This document shows, in pieces, positions 44,086 through 54,021 of a stretch of DNA of 64,000 nt; the first letter of the stretch is position 1, and each line of letters starts with the position of its first letter. The notes beneath the pieces were generated by a model, which saw only the letters and a list, made by a program, of their open reading frames with translations, did no database searches and was not told where the DNA came from. The position numbers and the translations under genes are program-made. Where the stretch lies: NCBI RefSeq assembly GCF_024723735.1, contig NZ_JANQDU010000003.1:62001-126000 (forward strand). Reading direction: 5' to 3'. Source of the DNA: Frigidibacter sp. ROC022. Its GTDB lineage: Bacteria; Pseudomonadota; Alphaproteobacteria; Rhodobacterales; Rhodobacteraceae.

Positions 44086-44872
44086 CGGAGCCTCCCTTGG
44101 AGCGTTGCAGGGAACGGCGTTTCAGCACGACTTCGGAAAGGATGGACAAGGCGATCTCGTCCGGCGTGATGGCCCCGATATCGAGACCGGCGGGCGATTT
44201 GACCCGGTCCAGTGCGTCCTGCGGGACGCCGGCCGCGACCAGCCGGGCCGCCAGGGTGGTGAACTTGCGGCGGCTTCCGACGAAAGCGGCAAATCTGGGC
44301 GCGGCGGTGACGCTGGCCCGCAGAGCGGCTTCGTCGCCCTTGCCCTGCGTCGCGATGATGACGAAATGCCGGCCCTGCGTGTCGGCGGCGAAGTCATTCG
44401 CCCCTTCGGCGCAATGGGTCACGACAAAGTCGAATCGGTCGGCGAGCCCGACAAGCGCATGGGCCACCGGTCCGTTGCCGCAGACGATCAGCTCCGATCG
44501 CGGCAAAACCGGTTCGACAAAGATGTCCATCGAGCCTTTCGAAGGGCAACCGTTGCGGGCGAACTGAATTCCTTCGCGGGTTTCCCCGGCCTTCAGGCCC
44601 TCGGCGGCAAGGATTTCTTCCGGGCGCAACGAAACGAACTGGGTGCTGCCCTCGCCGAGGGCGGTTTTCGCGGCCTTGCTGACCGCGGAACGGATGCAAC
44701 CGCCCCCGACCCAGCCTTCGACGATCGTGCCGTCCGCCGTGATGATCGCCTTTGCGCCCGGCTTGGCCGATGTCGCATTGACCGTGCGCACCACCGTGGC
44801 AATGGCAAAGGGCTCACTCGCGGCCCGCAGGGATGCGGCGCGTCTGTCGAATGCGTGATCACTCATACCCAT
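44069..44872 (-). CDS. coxF: XdhC/CoxF-family molybdenum cofactor maturation protein
   Basis: The 267-residue product has the XdhC_CoxI N-terminal domain (FAIATVVRTVNATSAKPGAK; GWVGGGCIRSAV) and a Rossmann C-terminal domain (SELIVCGNGPVAHALVGLAD; AFVGSRRKFTTLAARLVAAG). By relation to XdhC it would protect or insert the cofactor of CO dehydrogenase. The position between coxE and coxG corresponds to coxF. Overlaps coxE by 10 bases. Confidence 0.88.
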   Translation of the reverse strand: MGMSDHAFDRRAASLRAASEPFAIATVVRTVNATSAKPGAKAIITADGTIVEGWVGGGCIRSAVSKAAKTALGEGSTQFVSLRPEEILAAEGLKAGETREGIQFARNGCPSKGSMDIFVEPVLPRSELIVCGNGPVAHALVGLADRFDFVVTHCAEGANDFAADTQGRHFVIIATQGKGDEAALRASVTAAPRFAAFVGSRRKFTTLAARLVAAGVPQDALDRVKSPAGLDIGAITPDEIALSILSEVVLKRRSLQRSKGGSDETGR

Positions 44873-46041
44873 GCGAGCTCTCCTTCAAGTGCGGCCAGGC
44901 TTTCAAGCGTGTTTGCGGCGGCGAAGACATCGAGAAAGGGCAGGGCGGCCGCCATGCCGGCGGCGACCGGGGCATAGTTCTTCCAGCCCTTGAGCGGGTT
45001 CAGCCAGACGATCCGGCAACCGCGGCGCTTGATCTCGCGCAGGGCGCCGGCCAGCCCGGCGGGCGGGTCTGTATCGTATCCATCCGAGAGGATGATCACC
45101 ACGCTGCGGCCCGAGACGAACCGCCGGGCATAAGTGCGGGCGAAGACCTGCAGGTTGGTTCCGATCTTCGAGCCGCCGCCAAAGCCGTCGGCCATCAGCG
45201 TGAGCCGGTTCAAGGCGCGCAGCGGATCGTCGTCGCGAAGCGCGCCGGTGATCCGGACCAGTCGGGTGTGAAACAGATAGGCATCGGCAGTGGTCTCGGC
45301 ACGGATGAGCCCGGCCAGAAAGGCCAGGAACACCCGGGAGTAGACCGTCATGGAACCGGACACGTCGCAGAGGGCCGTGATCTGCACCGGCCGATCCGGT
45401 CGTCGCTTGCGCGGCAGCAGCATCGGTTCACCGCCGGTGGACAGGCTCTGGCGCACGACCTTGCGAAAGTCGATCCGGGCGCCCTTCTGTGCCGCGGTCC
45501 GGCGCCGTGACCGGCGGTCGCGCATTGCGGCGGCCAGTCGGCGGGCGACCTCCTCGGCCTGCCGGATGTCCTGCGGCGACACCAGTTCGCGCATGTCCTT
45601 TTTCATCAGGTTCTGCACGCCGCTGGCGATCAGGCGGCCCTCGCCGCCAGTCTCGGCCTCTCCGTCGCCCCGGCCGGGGCTGTCGATCTTGCCGGCGCCC
45701 GCGGATTTCTGCCCCTCCAGCGCCTGGCTGCTGCGGGTGTTCCGGGGCCGGTCCCGGCCGGACTTGTCGATCTTCTCGCGTACCCGTCCCGCGGTGCGCC
45801 AGTAGCTGTCGAACAGCATTGCAAAACGCTTTGCCTCATCCTCGTTGCCGGTACAGACCGATTTCAGTGCAAGCTGAGCCTCGCCGATGTCACCGGCCTG
45901 AACATGACTCAGCGCCTGCACGGCGGCCTGGGCTTCGGCCACGCCGATGGCGAAACCGTGGTCGCGCAGATGGCCGATGAAGCCTGTTACCCGGGCGGTC
46001 ACCCCCGGATCCCGGGCTGCGAATCTGGTGATCATGCTCAT
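44863..46041 (-). CDS. coxE: CoxE, VWA-domain CO dehydrogenase maturation protein
   Basis: The 392-residue product has a helical N-terminal part and a C-terminal von Willebrand A domain with the MIDAS motif CDVSGSM, GGGSKIG and VIILSDGYDTDPPAG. It works with the AAA+ protein CoxD to complete the Cu-S-Mo site. ATGA overlap with coxD. Confidence 0.92.
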   Translation of the reverse strand: MSMITRFAARDPGVTARVTGFIGHLRDHGFAIGVAEAQAAVQALSHVQAGDIGEAQLALKSVCTGNEDEAKRFAMLFDSYWRTAGRVREKIDKSGRDRPRNTRSSQALEGQKSAGAGKIDSPGRGDGEAETGGEGRLIASGVQNLMKKDMRELVSPQDIRQAEEVARRLAAAMRDRRSRRRTAAQKGARIDFRKVVRQSLSTGGEPMLLPRKRRPDRPVQITALCDVSGSMTVYSRVFLAFLAGLIRAETTADAYLFHTRLVRITGALRDDDPLRALNRLTLMADGFGGGSKIGTNLQVFARTYARRFVSGRSVVIILSDGYDTDPPAGLAGALREIKRRGCRIVWLNPLKGWKNYAPVAAGMAAALPFLDVFAAANTLESLAALEGELAWV

Positions 46042-46916
46042 GCCGCTTTCCCGGCAAGACGTTGCGCAACCTCGATCGGGGTGTTGGCCCGATCACTTTG
46101 CGTCTTGAGCAGGGTGACAAGGGTGGCGCGCAGGATTTCGGGATCGTCGTTCAGATCGTTGAGGCCAAGACCGGCCAGTGCGGCCGCGAAATCCAGCATC
46201 TCGGCGATGCCCGGCACCTTTTCGAGTTCCTCCTTGCGCAGGGCCTGCACAAAGCCGACGACCTGGGCCGCAAGCCGCGCGTCGATGCCGGGGCAGCGCG
46301 CGGAGAGGATCGCCAGTTCGGTCTTGCGGTCGGGATATTCGACATAGGCATAGATGCAGCGCCGCCGCAGCGCATCCGACAGGTCCCGGGTGCCGTTCGA
46401 GGTCAGGATCACATGCGGCCGCGACAGGGCCGACAGGGTGCCGAGTTCCGGGATGGAAATCTGGAAATCCGACAGGACTTCCAGCAGATAGGCTTCGAAC
46501 TCCTGATCGGCGCGGTCGATCTCGTCGATCAGCAGGACGGGGGACGTCTCTTGCCGGATCGCCTGCAAGAGCGGGCGTTGCAGCAGGAAGTCTTCCGAGA
46601 AGATGCGGTCTTCGACGATCTTTCCGGTCTTGCCGTCTTCGGCGGCGGCGCGGATCGCCAGAAGCTGCCGCTGGTAGTTCCATTCATAGATGGCATGCGC
46701 CGCGTCCAGTCCCTCGTAGCATTGCAGCCGGATCAACATCGTTTCCAGCGCGCCGGAGAGGGCGCGCGCGACCTCGGTCTTGCCGACGCCGGCAGCGCCC
46801 TCCAGAAGCAACGGGCGACCCAGTTGCAGGGAGATATGCAAGGCCATGGCCAGATCAGGGGAGGCGATATACCCCTGATCCGCCAGTTGGTCCGTGAGTT
46901 CGTTCCAGGTTTTCAT
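46038..46916 (-). CDS. coxD: CoxD, MoxR-type AAA+ ATPase
   Basis: The 292-residue chaperone has Walker A LLEGAAGVGKTEVA, Walker B VLLIDEIDRAD and sensor I VILTSNGTRDLSD. In O. carboxidovorans CoxD is needed for sulfuration and copper insertion in CODH. I start at MKTWNELTDQLADQGY (46916), the conserved N-terminus, 41 bases after coxL; the longer open frame would overlap coxL. Confidence 0.92.
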   Translation of the reverse strand: MKTWNELTDQLADQGYIASPDLAMALHISLQLGRPLLLEGAAGVGKTEVARALSGALETMLIRLQCYEGLDAAHAIYEWNYQRQLLAIRAAAEDGKTGKIVEDRIFSEDFLLQRPLLQAIRQETSPVLLIDEIDRADQEFEAYLLEVLSDFQISIPELGTLSALSRPHVILTSNGTRDLSDALRRRCIYAYVEYPDRKTELAILSARCPGIDARLAAQVVGFVQALRKEELEKVPGIAEMLDFAAALAGLGLNDLNDDPEILRATLVTLLKTQSDRANTPIEVAQRLAGKAA

Positions 46917-46956
46917 GATCGGTGACCGTGGCGGTGCCGGCCGCCCGGCATGCCCT

Positions 46957-49377
46957 TCAACCATGCAAGCCAAGATCATTGGCGATCGTCCAGATGCGCC
47001 ATTGATCGTGCGGCATGTGTGATTGCTTCAGGCCGAAGGGCCGGAAGGCATCGTGCACCGCGTTGGAAAACGCCGGGACGCCACCGACATTGGGACTTTC
47101 GCCGACGCCTTTGGCCCCGATCGGATGGTGCGGGCTGGGGGTTTCGGTGAAATCGGTCGTGTAGGTCGGCGTTTCCCACGACGTCGGCAGGAAGAAGTCC
47201 ATCAGGGTGCCGGTCTTCACGTTGCCGATCTCGTCATAGGCCAGCTCTTGTCCCATGGCGATGGCATAGGCTTCGGTCGCGCCGCCATGCACCTGACCTT
47301 CGATGATCATCGGGTTGATCCGGGTGCCGCAATCGTCCAGCGCATAGAAATGGCGGATTTCGTGAACGCCGGTATCCACGTCGATCTCCATCACGCAGAT
47401 ATAGGCGCCGAACGGGTAGGTCATGTTCGGCGGATCATAGTAGCTGACCGCCTCGAGCCCGGGTTCCACGCCCGGAATCTCCTGATGGTAGGACGCGTAG
47501 GCGATCTCGGTCATGGTCTTGAACTGTTCGGGGGCGCCCTTCACGACAAAGCGGTCGATGTCCCATTCCAGGTCGCCGTCATGCACTTCCAGCAGATAGG
47601 CCGCGATCATCTGCGCCTTGGCCCGGATCTTGCGCCCCGCCATCGCCGCCGCCGCGCCGGCCACCGGGGTCGAGCGCGACCCGTAGGTGCCCAGACCGTA
47701 GGGGGCGGTGTCGGTATCGCCTTCCTCGATCGTGATGCTGTCGGCCGAGATGCCGATTTCGCTTGCCAGGATTTGGGCAAAGGTCGTGGCATGGCCCTGG
47801 CCCTGGGAAATCGTGCCCAGTCGCGCAATTGCGGAGCCGGTCGGGTGAATGCGGATTTCGCAGCTGTCGAACATGCCCATCCCGAGGATGTCGCAGTTCT
47901 TGACCGGGCCGGCACCGACGATCTCGGTGAAGAAACTCAGGCCGACGCCAAGCAGTTTTCGGGTTTCGCCGCGCTTGAAGGCTGCGACCCTTTCGGCCTG
48001 CTCCTTGCGCAGGCCGTCGTAATCGACGGCCTTCAGCGCCTTTTCCCAGGCGGTGTGATAATCGCCCGAGTCATATTCCCAGCCCAGAGCGGAGTCATAG
48101 GGGAACTGCTCTTTCCGGATGAAGTTGATCCGGCGTAGCTCGGCCGCATCCATGTTCAGCTTGATCGCCAGAACCTCGATCATACGCTCGATGAAATAGG
48201 CTGCCTCGGTCACACGGAACGAGCATCGGTAGGAGACGCCACCGGGCGCCTTGTTGGTATAGACGCCGTCCACCCCGAGATAGGCCACCGGGATGTCATA
48301 GGAGCCTGTGCAGATGCTCATGAACCCGGCCGGGAACTTCGTCGGGTCGGCGCAGGCATCGAAGGCGCCGTGATCTGCCGTGACATGGCAGTGCAGGCCG
48401 GTGATCCTGCCGTCCTTGGTGGCACTGATCCTGCCCTTCATCCAGTAGTCACGGGCAAAGGCCGTCGCCATCAGGTTGTCCATCCGGTCCTCGACCCATT
48501 TCACCGGGCGTCCGGTGACGATGGAGGCGACGATCGAGCAGACATAGCCGGGATAGACGCCGACCTTGTTGCCGAAACCGCCGCCGATATCCGGCGAGAC
48601 CACGCGGATGTTGTGCTCTTCGATGCCCGAAAGCAGCGACGCGACCGTTCGCACCACATGCGGAGCCTGAAAGGTGCCGAACAGCGTCAGCTTGCCGTTC
48701 ACCTTGTCCATCGAAGCGACGCAGCCGCAGGTTTCGAGCGGGCATGGGTGGGTGCGGTGGTAATAGACGGTTTCCTCGGCCACCACGTCGGCGTTGGCGA
48801 TGACCTCGTCGGTCGCGGCCTCGTCCCCGATCTCCCATAGGAAGATATGGTTGTGGTGCTTCCGCTTGCCATGCGCGCCGGACTCCTGCCCGGCCAGATC
48901 CTCGCGCAGCACCGGGGCATCGGGGGCCATGGCGACCTTGGCATCGGTCAGAACCGGCAGTTCTTCATATTCGACTTCGACCAGATCAATGGCATCCGCG
49001 TTGATATAGCGGTTCTCGGCCACCACGAAGGCAACTTCCTGCCCTTGGAACAGCACCTTGCCGTCGGCCAGGACCATCTGCTTGTCACCGGCCAGGGTCG
49101 GCATCCAGTGCAGGCCCAGAGGCTCGAGATCCTTGGCTGTCAGCACGGCGATGACGCCCGGAAGGGCCATGGCCGCATCGATGTTGATCGACTTGATCCG
49201 GGCATGGGCATAGGGCGAGCGCACGAAGTCGCCGAACAGCATGCCCGGCATCTTGATGTCGTCGACGTAATTTCCCTTGCCCTGGGTGAACCGCACGTCT
49301 TCGACGCGCTTGCGCGAGACGCCGAGACCTTTGAGCTTGGCGGAGCGTTCCACGCGTGTGGGGGTCTGGTCGTTCAT
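46957..49377 (-). CDS. coxL: Form I aerobic CO dehydrogenase large subunit CoxL
   Basis: Mo-Cu hydroxylase subunit that oxidises CO to CO2. The 806-residue product has SYRCSFR with active-site C385, the form I signature (usual AYRCSFR) that holds the copper, not the AYRGAGR of form II. E760 in [10 protein letters not shown] matches the catalytic base. Also present: [17 protein letters not shown] and the cofactor-binding segments [15 protein letters not shown]. Gene order M-S-L-D-E-F-G is also that of form I. CO oxidation with respiratory electron transfer is therefore well supported. Confidence 0.96.
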   Translation of the reverse strand: MNDQTPTRVERSAKLKGLGVSRKRVEDVRFTQGKGNYVDDIKMPGMLFGDFVRSPYAHARIKSINIDAAMALPGVIAVLTAKDLEPLGLHWMPTLAGDKQMVLADGKVLFQGQEVAFVVAENRYINADAIDLVEVEYEELPVLTDAKVAMAPDAPVLREDLAGQESGAHGKRKHHNHIFLWEIGDEAATDEVIANADVVAEETVYYHRTHPCPLETCGCVASMDKVNGKLTLFGTFQAPHVVRTVASLLSGIEEHNIRVVSPDIGGGFGNKVGVYPGYVCSIVASIVTGRPVKWVEDRMDNLMATAFARDYWMKGRISATKDGRITGLHCHVTADHGAFDACADPTKFPAGFMSICTGSYDIPVAYLGVDGVYTNKAPGGVSYRCSFRVTEAAYFIERMIEVLAIKLNMDAAELRRINFIRKEQFPYDSALGWEYDSGDYHTAWEKALKAVDYDGLRKEQAERVAAFKRGETRKLLGVGLSFFTEIVGAGPVKNCDILGMGMFDSCEIRIHPTGSAIARLGTISQGQGHATTFAQILASEIGISADSITIEEGDTDTAPYGLGTYGSRSTPVAGAAAAMAGRKIRAKAQMIAAYLLEVHDGDLEWDIDRFVVKGAPEQFKTMTEIAYASYHQEIPGVEPGLEAVSYYDPPNMTYPFGAYICVMEIDVDTGVHEIRHFYALDDCGTRINPMIIEGQVHGGATEAYAIAMGQELAYDEIGNVKTGTLMDFFLPTSWETPTYTTDFTETPSPHHPIGAKGVGESPNVGGVPAFSNAVHDAFRPFGLKQSHMPHDQWRIWTIANDLGLHG

Positions 49378-49865
49378 TCTGCCGCCTCCTTGGCTGCATT
49401 CATCTCACTTGCCGCGGCCAGGATCGCCTTGACGATGTTCTGGTATCCGGTGCAGCGGCACAGGTTTCCGGCCATGCCAAAGCGCACTTCTTCCGCGGTC
49501 GGGGTCGGGTTTTCCTGAAGCAATCGGTGGGCACGGGTGATCATGCCCGGCGTGCAGAACCCGCATTGCAGCCCGTGATGCTCACGGAACGCATTTTGCA
49601 GCACGTTCATCTCGCCCAGCGGCGACAGGCCCTCGATCGTCGTGACTTCGGCGCCATCCGCCTGCGCCGCAAAGACCGTGCAGGATTTGACCGACTTGCC
49701 GTTCATTTCCACAGTGCAGGCGCCGCAATGCGAGGTTTCGCAGCCGATATGCGGGCCGGTGATGTTCAGCTTTTCCCGCAGAACGTGAATCAGCAGTTCG
49801 CGCGGTTCGACCCGCAGCTCTTCCGCCTGGCCGTTGACCGTCAATTTGAGATGCATTTTGCTCAT
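49374..49865 (-). CDS. coxS: CO dehydrogenase small subunit CoxS (two 2Fe-2S clusters)
   Basis: Transfers electrons from the Mo site to FAD. The 163-residue product has the plant-type cluster ligands C42, C47, C50, C62 and the second cluster's C101, C104, C136, C138 ([17 protein letters not shown]). I prefer the ATG at 49865 ([12 protein letters not shown]), which has GGGGA at good spacing; an ATG at 49880 is in frame but overlaps the coxM stop. ATGA overlap with coxL. Confidence 0.95.
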   Translation of the reverse strand: MSKMHLKLTVNGQAEELRVEPRELLIHVLREKLNITGPHIGCETSHCGACTVEMNGKSVKSCTVFAAQADGAEVTTIEGLSPLGEMNVLQNAFREHHGLQCGFCTPGMITRAHRLLQENPTPTAEEVRFGMAGNLCRCTGYQNIVKAILAAASEMNAAKEAAE

Positions 49866-49879
49866 GCTCGTTTTCCCCA

Positions 49880-50734
49880 TTACGCGCTGGCGATCGCGCG
49901 GGTGATCGCGCGTTTGATGACAATGCCGGCGACATGCATCTTGAAGGCCACGGGGCCGCGATTGTCCTCGGTCGGGTTGATATTCGCCAAGGCCGCCGTG
50001 ACAGCACTTGCGATGTCTTCGGTATCGCAGCGGGTGCCGGTCAGCGCCGCGCCGGCCGACCTGGACCAGATCGGCGTATCGGAGAGGTTGGTCATCGCGA
50101 TCGAGGCGGAACGGCAGGTCCCGCCGTCCATCTCGATCAGCGCCGCACAGGCCGCGGTGGCGTAGTCACCGATCTTCCGTTTCTGCTTTTCATAGGCGTG
50201 GCCGCCTTTCGGGACATCGAAGGTGACCGAGACGACCAGCTCGTCATCCTCGCAAGCGGTGACATAGGCACCTTCGTAAAAGTCGCGCGCCTTTACATTG
50301 CGGGTGCCGTTCGGCCCGGCGAGTCCGAGCGTTGCGTCGAGGCATTGCATCAGGCCGGGCATGTCGTTGGCCGGATCGCCATTGGCAATGTTGCCGCCGA
50401 TGGTGCCGCAGTATCGCACCTGGGGATCGGCGATCTGCAAGGCGGCCTCGCGCAGCAACGGGACCGACGCAGCCAGCCTTGCGTTGTCGATCAGCATGTG
50501 CTGGGTGACCATCGCGCCGATGGTGACCTTGCCTTCCGCAATGCTCACCGCCTTCAACTCGGCGATGTCCTGCAGGTCGACCAGATGCGTGACGGCTGCC
50601 ATGCGCAGCTTCATCATCGGGATCAGGCTGTGACCGCCTGCCAATACCCGCGCTTCGTCTCCCTGTGCCTGCAAGATTCCGACTGCGGATTTCACATCCG
50701 CAGGACGGTGGTATTCAAACGCTGATGGTATCAT
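49880..50734 (-). CDS. coxM: CO dehydrogenase medium (FAD) subunit CoxM
   Basis: Holds FAD and passes electrons to the quinone pool. The 284-residue product shows the FAD-binding motifs [14 protein letters not shown] and [17 protein letters not shown]. It is the first gene of the catalytic operon, with GGGAGGA five bases before the ATG. The 129-bp gap to the regulator gene upstream holds possible LytTR boxes. Confidence 0.95.
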   Translation of the reverse strand: MIPSAFEYHRPADVKSAVGILQAQGDEARVLAGGHSLIPMMKLRMAAVTHLVDLQDIAELKAVSIAEGKVTIGAMVTQHMLIDNARLAASVPLLREAALQIADPQVRYCGTIGGNIANGDPANDMPGLMQCLDATLGLAGPNGTRNVKARDFYEGAYVTACEDDELVVSVTFDVPKGGHAYEKQKRKIGDYATAACAALIEMDGGTCRSASIAMTNLSDTPIWSRSAGAALTGTRCDTEDIASAVTAALANINPTEDNRGPVAFKMHVAGIVIKRAITRAIASA

Positions 50735-50810
50735 TGGCGTCCTCCCAAACTGCCCGAGTCTTCAGGAGGAAGCCTTGAGGGATGGGCGGGCAAAGCGGGT
50801 GTGCCAAAGC

Positions 50811-50840
50811 ACCACCTGCGCCAGCTACTTCACGAACTGC
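50811..50840 (-). promoter_or_regulatory. Candidate LytTR direct-repeat site upstream of coxM
   Basis: On the minus strand GCAGTTCGT (50840-50832) is followed 21 bases later by GCAGGTGGT (50819-50811). The first fits the LytTR box ([TA][AC][CA]GTTN[AG][TG]) at 8 of 9 positions and the second less well. A 21-base spacing is usual for tandem LytTR boxes. A third single box, GCAGTTTGG, lies just before the coxM ribosome site. The upstream LytTR regulator is the obvious binder. Inferred from pattern only. Confidence 0.4.
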
Positions 50841-50863
50841 GATTTACGTGCACGAGCGACGCT

Positions 50864-52006
50864 CTAGACAAGACCGAGTGCCGCCCGCACCTCGCCCATG
50901 CGCGACCGGCTGACGGGGACCGGGTTCAAACCCGGGCTGGTGGCGAACAGGCAAACACCGGTGTCCTTCTTTCGTTCGAAGCTTGTGACATGCTCGGGGT
51001 TGATCAGGTAGCTGCGATGGCAGCGAATGAAGTTCGCAAGCTCGAGCCTCGTCTCGGCATCCGAGATCGACCAGGGCGAGAACAGCTTCTCGGTCCCGGT
51101 GTAGAGAATGCAATAGTGTCCTTCGGCCCGGAGCGCGGCAATCTCGGCGGGACGGACGAACTGGATCTGCCCATCCTTTTGATAGGGAACCGACGGCGAG
51201 AACGGCCGGTTTGGGGACTGCTCGGGTTTGGCGGGGGCAGGCGGGCTTTCCTGGATGTCCGGAAAGGGGGCATCGATGGCTTCGGGATGCCGCGGCGCTG
51301 CCGGGAAGAACGTGACACCCAACAGCAGGAATGCGCCGCAGATCACGAAAGCGATCAAGGTCACGATCATCGCCAAGGTCGAGTTGTCGATCACGGTCGT
51401 CAGTGGATCGGTCGTGACCGCCGGCAAGAAATTCGTGCCCGCCATGGACAGGTAGTGAACCAGACAGACGGCGATGCCGAAGGTCAGGGTCCCCAGAACA
51501 ATGTTGCGCCGGGTCCGTTCGCTATAGGCGATGCTGAACGAGATGATCCCCAGCCCGACAGAAGCTGCCAGGGCCAGCAGGACGCCAAAGGGTGTATAGA
51601 CGGCCACGCACAGCTGCATTCCGGACATGCCGACATAATGCATGACCGAGATCCCGAGGCCCGCGATCGTTCCCGCAATGACGGTGCTCGATCGTGTGCG
51701 GACCCGAAAATGCATGACCAGCAGTGCGACCCCCATGATGAGAATGGCCACCAATGCGGAGATCATCGTGGTCAGTGCATCATAGTAGAACAGGATCGGC
51801 AGGCGAAGGCCGAGCATCGCGACGAAATGCATGGCCCAGATCCCGCCCCCAAGGGCAACTGACGCCATCGCGATCCGTTGCTTGCGTTGGGTCTCGGGCA
51901 GGCTGGAGACGCCCCGCGTCAGGGCCAGGCCGGTGAAGCTGGCCATCAGCGAGACGGCAAAGGATGCCAGAACCAGCGGCAGATTGAGCGAATAGTCTAG
52001 AAACAC
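50864..52006 (-). CDS. MHYT-LytTR membrane regulator of CoxC/CoxH type
   Basis: The 380-residue protein has seven membrane segments (about 5-240) with three MHYT-type motifs (MHFVAM, MHYVGM, VHYLSM), proposed to sense gas or metal via copper. A proline-rich linker follows, then a C-terminal LytTR DNA-binding domain (about 280-378: AEIAALRAEGHYCILYT; RCHRSYLINPEHV). This architecture is that of the CO-responsive regulators CoxC and CoxH of O. carboxidovorans. I start at the GTG at 52006, which has AGGGAG upstream; an in-frame GTG at 52021 lacks a site. Confidence 0.88.
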   Translation of the reverse strand: MFLDYSLNLPLVLASFAVSLMASFTGLALTRGVSSLPETQRKQRIAMASVALGGGIWAMHFVAMLGLRLPILFYYDALTTMISALVAILIMGVALLVMHFRVRTRSSTVIAGTIAGLGISVMHYVGMSGMQLCVAVYTPFGVLLALAASVGLGIISFSIAYSERTRRNIVLGTLTFGIAVCLVHYLSMAGTNFLPAVTTDPLTTVIDNSTLAMIVTLIAFVICGAFLLLGVTFFPAAPRHPEAIDAPFPDIQESPPAPAKPEQSPNRPFSPSVPYQKDGQIQFVRPAEIAALRAEGHYCILYTGTEKLFSPWSISDAETRLELANFIRCHRSYLINPEHVTSFERKKDTGVCLFATSPGLNPVPVSRSRMGEVRAALGLV

Positions 52007-52155
52007 TTCGCTCCCTCCCACAGCGCGACTTGCATGGATTGTGTGGCCTGCCTACCGCTCGCCGATTCAAACACCCAGGCAACCATCACGCCCGGCCGTC
52101 CGGCCAATGGCCTCTGTTCGTCGCATGTGCAGCCATCAGGTTGCCGTGCAGCTGC

Positions 52156-52257
52156 CTTGTTCAGTTTCCACTGTCTGGACTCAAAGGGAGACAGGATGCC
52201 CTTGTCGTTGTGTGTGCGCTCCGGATTGTAGAGGAACTCGAGGCATTTGAACACGCC
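52156..52257 (-). pseudogene. IS3-family transposase remnant (extreme C-terminus)
   Basis: A 34-codon stretch reads GVFKCLEFLYNPERTHNDKG then ILSPFESRQWKLNKAA, the hallmark end of IS3-family OrfB (F-YNPxRxHxxxGxLSPxxFE). Nothing else of the element is recognisable on either side. It lies about 150 bases beyond the start of the MHYT-LytTR gene. Confidence 0.72.
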
Positions 52258-52283
52258 CCGCCTGGCGGCACCGCGCAGGGGGG

Positions 52284-52315
52284 CCGAGCCTGCAAACAGA
52301 TGTGGGCAGGCTCGG
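52284..52315. repeat. Perfect 10-bp inverted repeat
   Basis: CCGAGCCTGC (52284-52293) and GCAGGCTCGG (52306-52315) enclose a 12-base loop in the decayed region next to the IS3 remnant. No T run follows in either direction, so it is not a clear terminator. It may be an element end or a hairpin of unknown role. The rest of 52316-52646 shows nothing I can identify. Confidence 0.4.
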
Positions 52316-52646
52316 GCGGCTGCATCCCGGTCGCTCATTGTCGCCGGCCGCCAGAAGTCATGCAACGTGAGGAACACCGCAAAGAACGTCCAGGAAAGGC
52401 AAATCGGGACAAACTCGGCAACCCGTCTCACCTCGCATGCTCCAAATGTGCCGCGACCGTCATCCCGGACGCGAGGTGGCAGCATCCAATCATTCGGATT
52501 CTCTGATCGTGATCAAGGCGCGCCCTGCCGATACGCCGGATGAATCGGTTCAGTACACTTGGGGACAATTGAGCCGCGGCGGGCCGCCCCACCAGATGTC
52601 GCGAGACACCGGGAAGTCGTCCCGCCAGGAGCCTGCAGGGCCTGCC

Positions 52647-52913
52647 ATGAGAGTTCGCTTGTTTCTCATTCTGGTGTTTCTGACGATTGCGGTCGCCGCC
52701 CTTGCATCGTGGCGGCAGTCTGACCGGCGTGCCGACCGCGAGGAAATGGATCGCCTGATCGCGCTGCAGCCCTCCGCACCGCCGGTCTCGAAGAACGTGG
52801 CGCGGTTCACCCTGGCGACCCATGTGGAGGCGGGCAACATGTTTGGAACTGACGACTATTTCCCCTTCTTCATCGCCGATGTGTCGTCCATCTCATGCCC
52901 GGGTGCGGAATGA
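52647..52913 (+). pseudogene. Probable internally deleted DUF6544-like gene
   Basis: The 88-residue frame starts with a membrane anchor (MRVRLFLILVFLTIAVAALA) and the segment REEMDRLIALQPSAPP, which resembles the N-terminus of a family of proteins of about 250-300 residues. It then jumps to THVEAGNMFGTDDYFPFFIA, which resembles the end of the same family. About 150-200 residues appear to be missing in frame. The family assignment is from memory and moderate. It overlaps the next frame by 4 bases. Confidence 0.45.
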
Positions 52914-53221
52914 TGCGCCACGCCGGGAAGATGCTGGCCCGGGGGCTGTTGATCGGGCTGACCTTGACGGTTGCGATGCCAATAGCGAGCCGCGCCCGGC
53001 AGACGGGTGAGGCCATCCTCGCCGCGCAACTGGACGCGCTGCCGGACATCTTCACTCAGCACAACCATGTGCCCGGCGCCTCGACGGAGCCGCCTCTTCA
53101 TATTCACGCGCAACGCCCCGCCGCGGACGGCGCGCTGCCCTTTTCGGGCGATCCGCCGGGGCTTCGGATCGGCGGGCGCGTACTGGCAGGAGGCGACCGC
53201 CTGAGGGGCCGGGCGGGATGA
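52910..53221 (+). CDS. Hypothetical protein with N-terminal membrane segment
   Basis: The 103-residue frame overlaps its neighbours at both ends (ATGA-type). It starts MMRHAGKMLARGLLIGLTLT, a possible signal or anchor, followed by a low-complexity, proline/arginine-rich C-terminus (RIGGRVLAGGDRLRGRAG). Tight spacing supports expression, but composition suggests decay or chance. Not recognised. Confidence 0.4.
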   Translation: MMRHAGKMLARGLLIGLTLTVAMPIASRARQTGEAILAAQLDALPDIFTQHNHVPGASTEPPLHIHAQRPAADGALPFSGDPPGLRIGGRVLAGGDRLRGRAG

Positions 53222-54021
53222 GCGGTTCTGCCTACCGGCCTTTCGCTTTTTTCGGCGCCACGATCTTGTGGACGTGGGCGTTCTGGCTGGCGCTGGCCGT
53301 CTCGGGGTTGGAGGCTTGGGAGAGCCCGGGGCGCTGGCTGGTCTATGCGGGTGGGACCGGGCCGCTTGTCATGGGGCTCTGGTTTCAGCACCGCCATAGC
53401 GGCGCACGGGGGCTTCGCGACCTGTGGGTCAGATTGATCGATCCACGTTTCGCGCCGCTCTGGCTTTGGGCGACGGCACTCCTGCTGATCCCGGCATTGT
53501 CGCTGATGGCGCATTTCGTGCTTTGGCTCGGTGGCGCGCCGGAACCGGTTCTTGCGCTGCCACGGGACAGCTGGGCCGCCACGCTCGACCTTGCCGTGTT
53601 CCTGTTTCTGCTCGGCCCGCTGCCAGAGGAAATCGGCTGGCGCGGCTACGGGCTCGATGCCCTGCTGGCAAGGGTCTCGCCACTTGCGGCCGCGGGTCTT
53701 CTGGGCCTTGGCTGGGGGGCGTGGCACCTGCCGCTCTTTGCGGTCCCGGGCTACTATGACGCGTTCGACGGACCGCCTGTGCTCTGGCTGTTCCTTTGGT
53801 CGATCCTGATGAAGTCGATCCTGATGACATGGGGCTACCTTGTCTCGAACCGATCGCTTCTGCTGATGGTGGTCTTCCATTTCATGATCAACGCCACCGG
53901 CGAGGTGATCCCAATGCCGGCAGATGCCGAAGCCGTCTTTCAACTTCTTCTGACCGTGGTCACCGTGCTTGCGGCCGTCCGGCTCTGGCGCATAGGACGG
54001 AGGCAGAGCCCATGTGGATAG
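53218..54021 (+). CDS. CPBP-family intramembrane metalloprotease
   Basis: The 267-residue multi-pass protein has the CPBP (CAAX protease/ABI) motifs: E137-E138-x3-R142 (PEEIGWRGYG), the WHLP motif (GAWHLPLF) and the last histidine in VVFHFMINATGE. The catalytic set is complete. Substrates of bacterial members are mostly unknown; some give bacteriocin immunity. It overlaps the following membrane-protein gene by 10 bases. Confidence 0.9.
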   Translation: MSGSAYRPFAFFGATILWTWAFWLALAVSGLEAWESPGRWLVYAGGTGPLVMGLWFQHRHSGARGLRDLWVRLIDPRFAPLWLWATALLLIPALSLMAHFVLWLGGAPEPVLALPRDSWAATLDLAVFLFLLGPLPEEIGWRGYGLDALLARVSPLAAAGLLGLGWGAWHLPLFAVPGYYDAFDGPPVLWLFLWSILMKSILMTWGYLVSNRSLLLMVVFHFMINATGEVIPMPADAEAVFQLLLTVVTVLAAVRLWRIGRRQSPCG

